Positions 62,179 to 64,000 of a stretch of DNA of 64,000 nt are shown piece by piece (the stretch's first letter is position 1; the number at the start of each line of letters is the position of its first letter). The DNA comes from Didemnitutus sp041906465 (GTDB lineage Bacteria > Verrucomicrobiota > Verrucomicrobiia > Opitutales > Opitutaceae), in NCBI GenBank assembly GCA_041906465.1, contig JAYRJE010000001.1:1-64000 (forward strand). The letters run 5' to 3'. The position numbers were made by a program, and so were the translations under genes. The notes beneath the pieces were generated by a model, which did no database searches, was not told where the DNA came from, and saw only the letters and a list, made by a program, of their open reading frames with translations.

Positions 62179-62297
62179 GGGGAAATGACCAGCGCGACGG
62201 GTGGTCAGGGGGGTATGCCCGCGCGCCGACAGCTTAGCCGATTCGGTGCGAAATGCTCCCGGAAAATACGCGAAAGCGTCCGGGATCGTAAGGCCGC

Positions 62298-62876
62298 TCA
62301 GCTCCGCGCAGGGATCGTCAGGCCGTATTTCATCGGGATATCACGCAGGAGCGCATCGACCACGTAAGGCGCGGAGGAGTCCATGGCGCGATGCGAGGCA
62401 TCCGGCTGCGTGGAGACCTTTAGTTCGACGATTTGCGTCTCGATGCGAGTCGGGACGGAGTTGGTTATCATCGAGCGCGAGCGGGCCTCGATTTCACGTG
62501 CCTCCGCAGACCCGTCGCCGGGGTTACCCGTTCCGACAAAAGCAGACTGAGGAGGAGCGGTGTTGTGCCGGACGTGCTCAATCCGCTTGTGACTGCTTTC
62601 GCCGAGAACAACGAATTCGCGGTGGCCCGCGGCCCGGGCGAGTTCGGCCGCGCGGAGCAGTGCCAGATCGCGGGCCTCCGGCAGCTTGGTCCCCGGCGCG
62701 CCCACATAAACAACGTGAAACACCGCACCGGACTCCTGCCACGAACTGTAACCGGGTTCACCGCCACCGGTGCTGGCGCGATACGGCGTGCGGTGCTGGC
62801 ACGCCGTGAGCAGCGCGGCGGTGACTATCGCCGCCCCAAGGACGCGGAAGACCGGAATCGAGGACGGGGCGTTCAT
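62298..62876 (-). CDS. CC0125/CC1285-like lipoprotein
   Basis: A 192-residue protein with a lipoprotein signal (LLTAC, Cys about 26). The mature chain has TPYRAS, GYSSWQESGAVFHVVYVG and LALLRAAELARAAGHREFVVL, a pattern shared with the CC0125/CC1285 lipoprotein family. Members are of unknown function and probably sit at the cell envelope. It is separated from GH29 and araD by 119 and 45 bp and may be unrelated to sugar use. Confidence 0.72.
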   Translation of the reverse strand: MNAPSSIPVFRVLGAAIVTAALLTACQHRTPYRASTGGGEPGYSSWQESGAVFHVVYVGAPGTKLPEARDLALLRAAELARAAGHREFVVLGESSHKRIEHVRHNTAPPQSAFVGTGNPGDGSAEAREIEARSRSMITNSVPTRIETQIVELKVSTQPDASHRAMDSSAPYVVDALLRDIPMKYGLTIPARS

Positions 62877-62903
62877 CGAAAGGGTTGGGGTTGAGCTTCC
62901 GCG

Positions 62904-62925
62904 GACCGGCTGAAGCCGGTCCTAC
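62904..62925 (-). repeat. REP-like palindrome at the araD stop
   Basis: On the minus strand GTAG is followed by GACCGGC-TTCA-GCCGGTC, perfect 7-bp arms. The TAG of the GTAG head is the araD stop codon. Confidence 0.75.
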
Positions 62926-63620
62926 TTCTGACCGTAGTAAGCGCCGGGGCCGTGCTTGCGTTTGAAATGCTTGTTCAGGAGTTCCGGCTCGATGGTCTTC
63001 AACCTCGGCTCGAGTGCGAGCGACATCAGCGCCATGTGCGCGATGCACTCGACCGCCACGGCGACTTCGACGGCCTTCGCCACCGTCTTGTTCCACGTGA
63101 ACGGCGCGTGGCGGTTCACGAGCACGGCGGGAAAATCGAGCGGGTCGAGTTCATCGTCGAGGAAGCGCTCGACGATCACGTTGCCCGTCTCCCACTCGTA
63201 GGCGCCGCCGCCGATTTCCTTTTTCGTCATCTTCCGCGTGACCGGAATGTTGCCATTGAAGTAGTCGGCGTGCGTCGTGCCGAAGATCGGAATCTCACGA
63301 CCGGCCTGCGCGAAGGCCGTCGCGTGCGACGAGTGCGTGTGCACCACGCCGCCGATCTCATGAAAGGCCTCGAAGAGCCGGCGATGCGTTGGGGTGTCGG
63401 ATGACGGATTGAGTTTCCCCTCGACGATTTTGCCGTCGAGGTCGACGAGGACCATGTCCTCGGCCTTGAGCGCCTCGTAGGCGACACCGCTCGGCTTGAT
63501 GGCGAAGATGCCCTTGGCGCGATCAATCGCGCTGGCGTTGCCGAAGGTCAGGTTGATCAACCCGTGTTTCGGCAGCGCGAGGTTGGCTTCGTAGGCTTCG
63601 CGTTTGAGTTCGGTGAGCAT
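62922..63620 (-). CDS. araD: L-ribulose-5-phosphate 4-epimerase
   Basis: A 232-residue class II aldolase-fold epimerase, typical AraD length. It converts L-ribulose 5-phosphate to D-xylulose 5-phosphate in arabinose catabolism. Motifs: LTFGNASAID, IKPSGVAYEAL, SSDTPTHRRLFE, VVHTHSSHATAFAQ (two metal histidines), IPVFGTTHADYF-like text (IPIFGTTHADYF) and a third metal histidine near VNRHAPFTW. It lies 88 bp after araA, and a long hairpin lies in that gap. Confidence 0.95.
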   Translation of the reverse strand: MLTELKREAYEANLALPKHGLINLTFGNASAIDRAKGIFAIKPSGVAYEALKAEDMVLVDLDGKIVEGKLNPSSDTPTHRRLFEAFHEIGGVVHTHSSHATAFAQAGREIPIFGTTHADYFNGNIPVTRKMTKKEIGGGAYEWETGNVIVERFLDDELDPLDFPAVLVNRHAPFTWNKTVAKAVEVAVAVECIAHMALMSLALEPRLKTIEPELLNKHFKRKHGPGAYYGQK

Positions 63621-63630
63621 CGGAAAGGTT

Positions 63631-63699
63631 GCCCACGAAACACACGAAAAGACACGAAAGCGAATTCGGTTTTCGTGTGCTTTCGTGTGTTTCGTGGGC
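63631..63699. repeat. long inverted repeat between araA and araD (cacgaaa type)
   Basis: Arms 63631-63659 and 63671-63699 are 29 bp each. They match at 27 positions and begin GCCCACGAAACACACGAAA; an 11-nt loop separates them. The unit CACGAAA is repeated inside each arm. In RNA it would form a strong hairpin in the araA-araD transcript. Confidence 0.85.
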
Positions 63700-63708
63700 C
63701 GCTAGAAA

Positions 63709-64000
63709 TCAGGCGCGGAAGCCGCTGGCGAGGTGGTAGTAGACCTCGTTGTTGCGGAGGTCCTGCTTCAACTGCGGGAGCGTCGTGTCGGCGTTGATGT
63801 GGACCGTTTCGATGCCCGCGATCGTCGCGAAGTCCTCGAGCATTTCGCTCGTGACGCTGTAGCTGTAGCCGGTGTGGTGCGCGCCGCCGGCGTAGATCCA
63901 CGCCGCGCACGCGGTCTTGAAGTCGGGCTTGCATTCCCACACCGCGCGCGCGACCGGGAGCTTCGGCAGCGCCGGCGGTTTCACGGCGGTGACTTCGTTG
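63709..64000 (-). CDS. araA: L-arabinose isomerase, C-terminal part (cut by window edge)
   Basis: The last ~96 residues of AraA are visible and the frame runs off the window end. LPKLPVARAVWECKPDFKTA, AWIYAGGAHHTGYSYSVTSE (metal-binding His region), EMLEDFATIAGIE and LRNNEVYYHLASGFRA match the AraA C-terminus. The enzyme isomerises L-arabinose to L-ribulose. It is followed by araD on the same strand; araB is not in the window. Confidence 0.92.
   Translation of the reverse strand, partial: NEVTAVKPPALPKLPVARAVWECKPDFKTACAAWIYAGGAHHTGYSYSVTSEMLEDFATIAGIETVHINADTTLPQLKQDLRNNEVYYHLASGFRA

Noticed and set aside
63621..63708. CRISPR-like repeat (repeated CACGAAA units)
   Set aside because: The units form two arms of one inverted repeat; there are no regular spacers.

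Overview
The window looks like a carbohydrate-catabolism region from a high-GC, Gram-negative, plant-polysaccharide-degrading bacterium. My best guess is an Opitutaceae-like member of the Verrucomicrobiota. This rests on several traits seen together: two TonB-dependent receptors, many secreted glycoside hydrolases, LacI/AraC/IclR regulators, weak Shine-Dalgarno sequences, and gene gaps filled with GTAG-headed palindromes and cacagag/cacgaaa-type repeats. The taxonomic call is inference. No rRNA, tRNA, CRISPR array, transposase or phage gene was seen.

Region 1 (1-9241) holds a minus-strand myo-inositol operon reading iolB-iolD-iolE-transaldolase-iolA-iolG, with a divergent short-chain dehydrogenase. 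The kinase IolC and aldolase IolJ are absent, and a transaldolase-family gene sits in their place. This is one of the two most interesting features. Most gaps in this operon carry REP-like palindromes.

Region 2 (9242-22113) contains a Gfo/Idh/MocA oxidoreductase divergent from a sodium:solute symporter. It is followed by a minus-strand set: GH38 alpha-mannosidase, a secreted protein of unknown function, a PafA-like phosphatase, an MFS sugar porter and a NagX-like membrane acyltransferase.

Region 3 (22244-38447) is a galactoside and side-chain utilisation block: a secreted LacZ-type GH2, a TonB receptor divergent from a LacI regulator, a secreted GH42 and another GH2 beta-galactosidase, an AraC regulator, and a second TonB receptor.

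Region 4 (37986-49651) is an IclR/MaoC pair divergent from a tightly packed nine-gene operon: Gfo/Idh, a solute-binding-fold protein without a signal peptide, a CaiB-type CoA-transferase, a RhaT-type transporter, a fuconolactonase-like hydrolase, an SDR, an FAH-family diketo-deoxy-sugar-acid hydrolase, a beta-propeller glycosidase and a GH95 alpha-L-fucosidase. It looks like non-phosphorylative L-fucose (or L-rhamnose) catabolism to which an unexplained CoA-linked module has been added. It is the second main candidate for something undescribed.

Region 5 (49888-64000) carries an araFGH-like ABC importer, a RhaM-type mutarotase, a GH106 rhamnosidase-like enzyme with an inserted LamG-like domain, a TIM-barrel glycosidase, a GH29 alpha-L-fucosidase, a small lipoprotein, araD, and the 3' end of araA, cut by the window edge.

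Together the genes would let the cell strip galactose, arabinose, rhamnose, fucose and mannose from plant or algal glycans, import the sugars, and also burn inositol.
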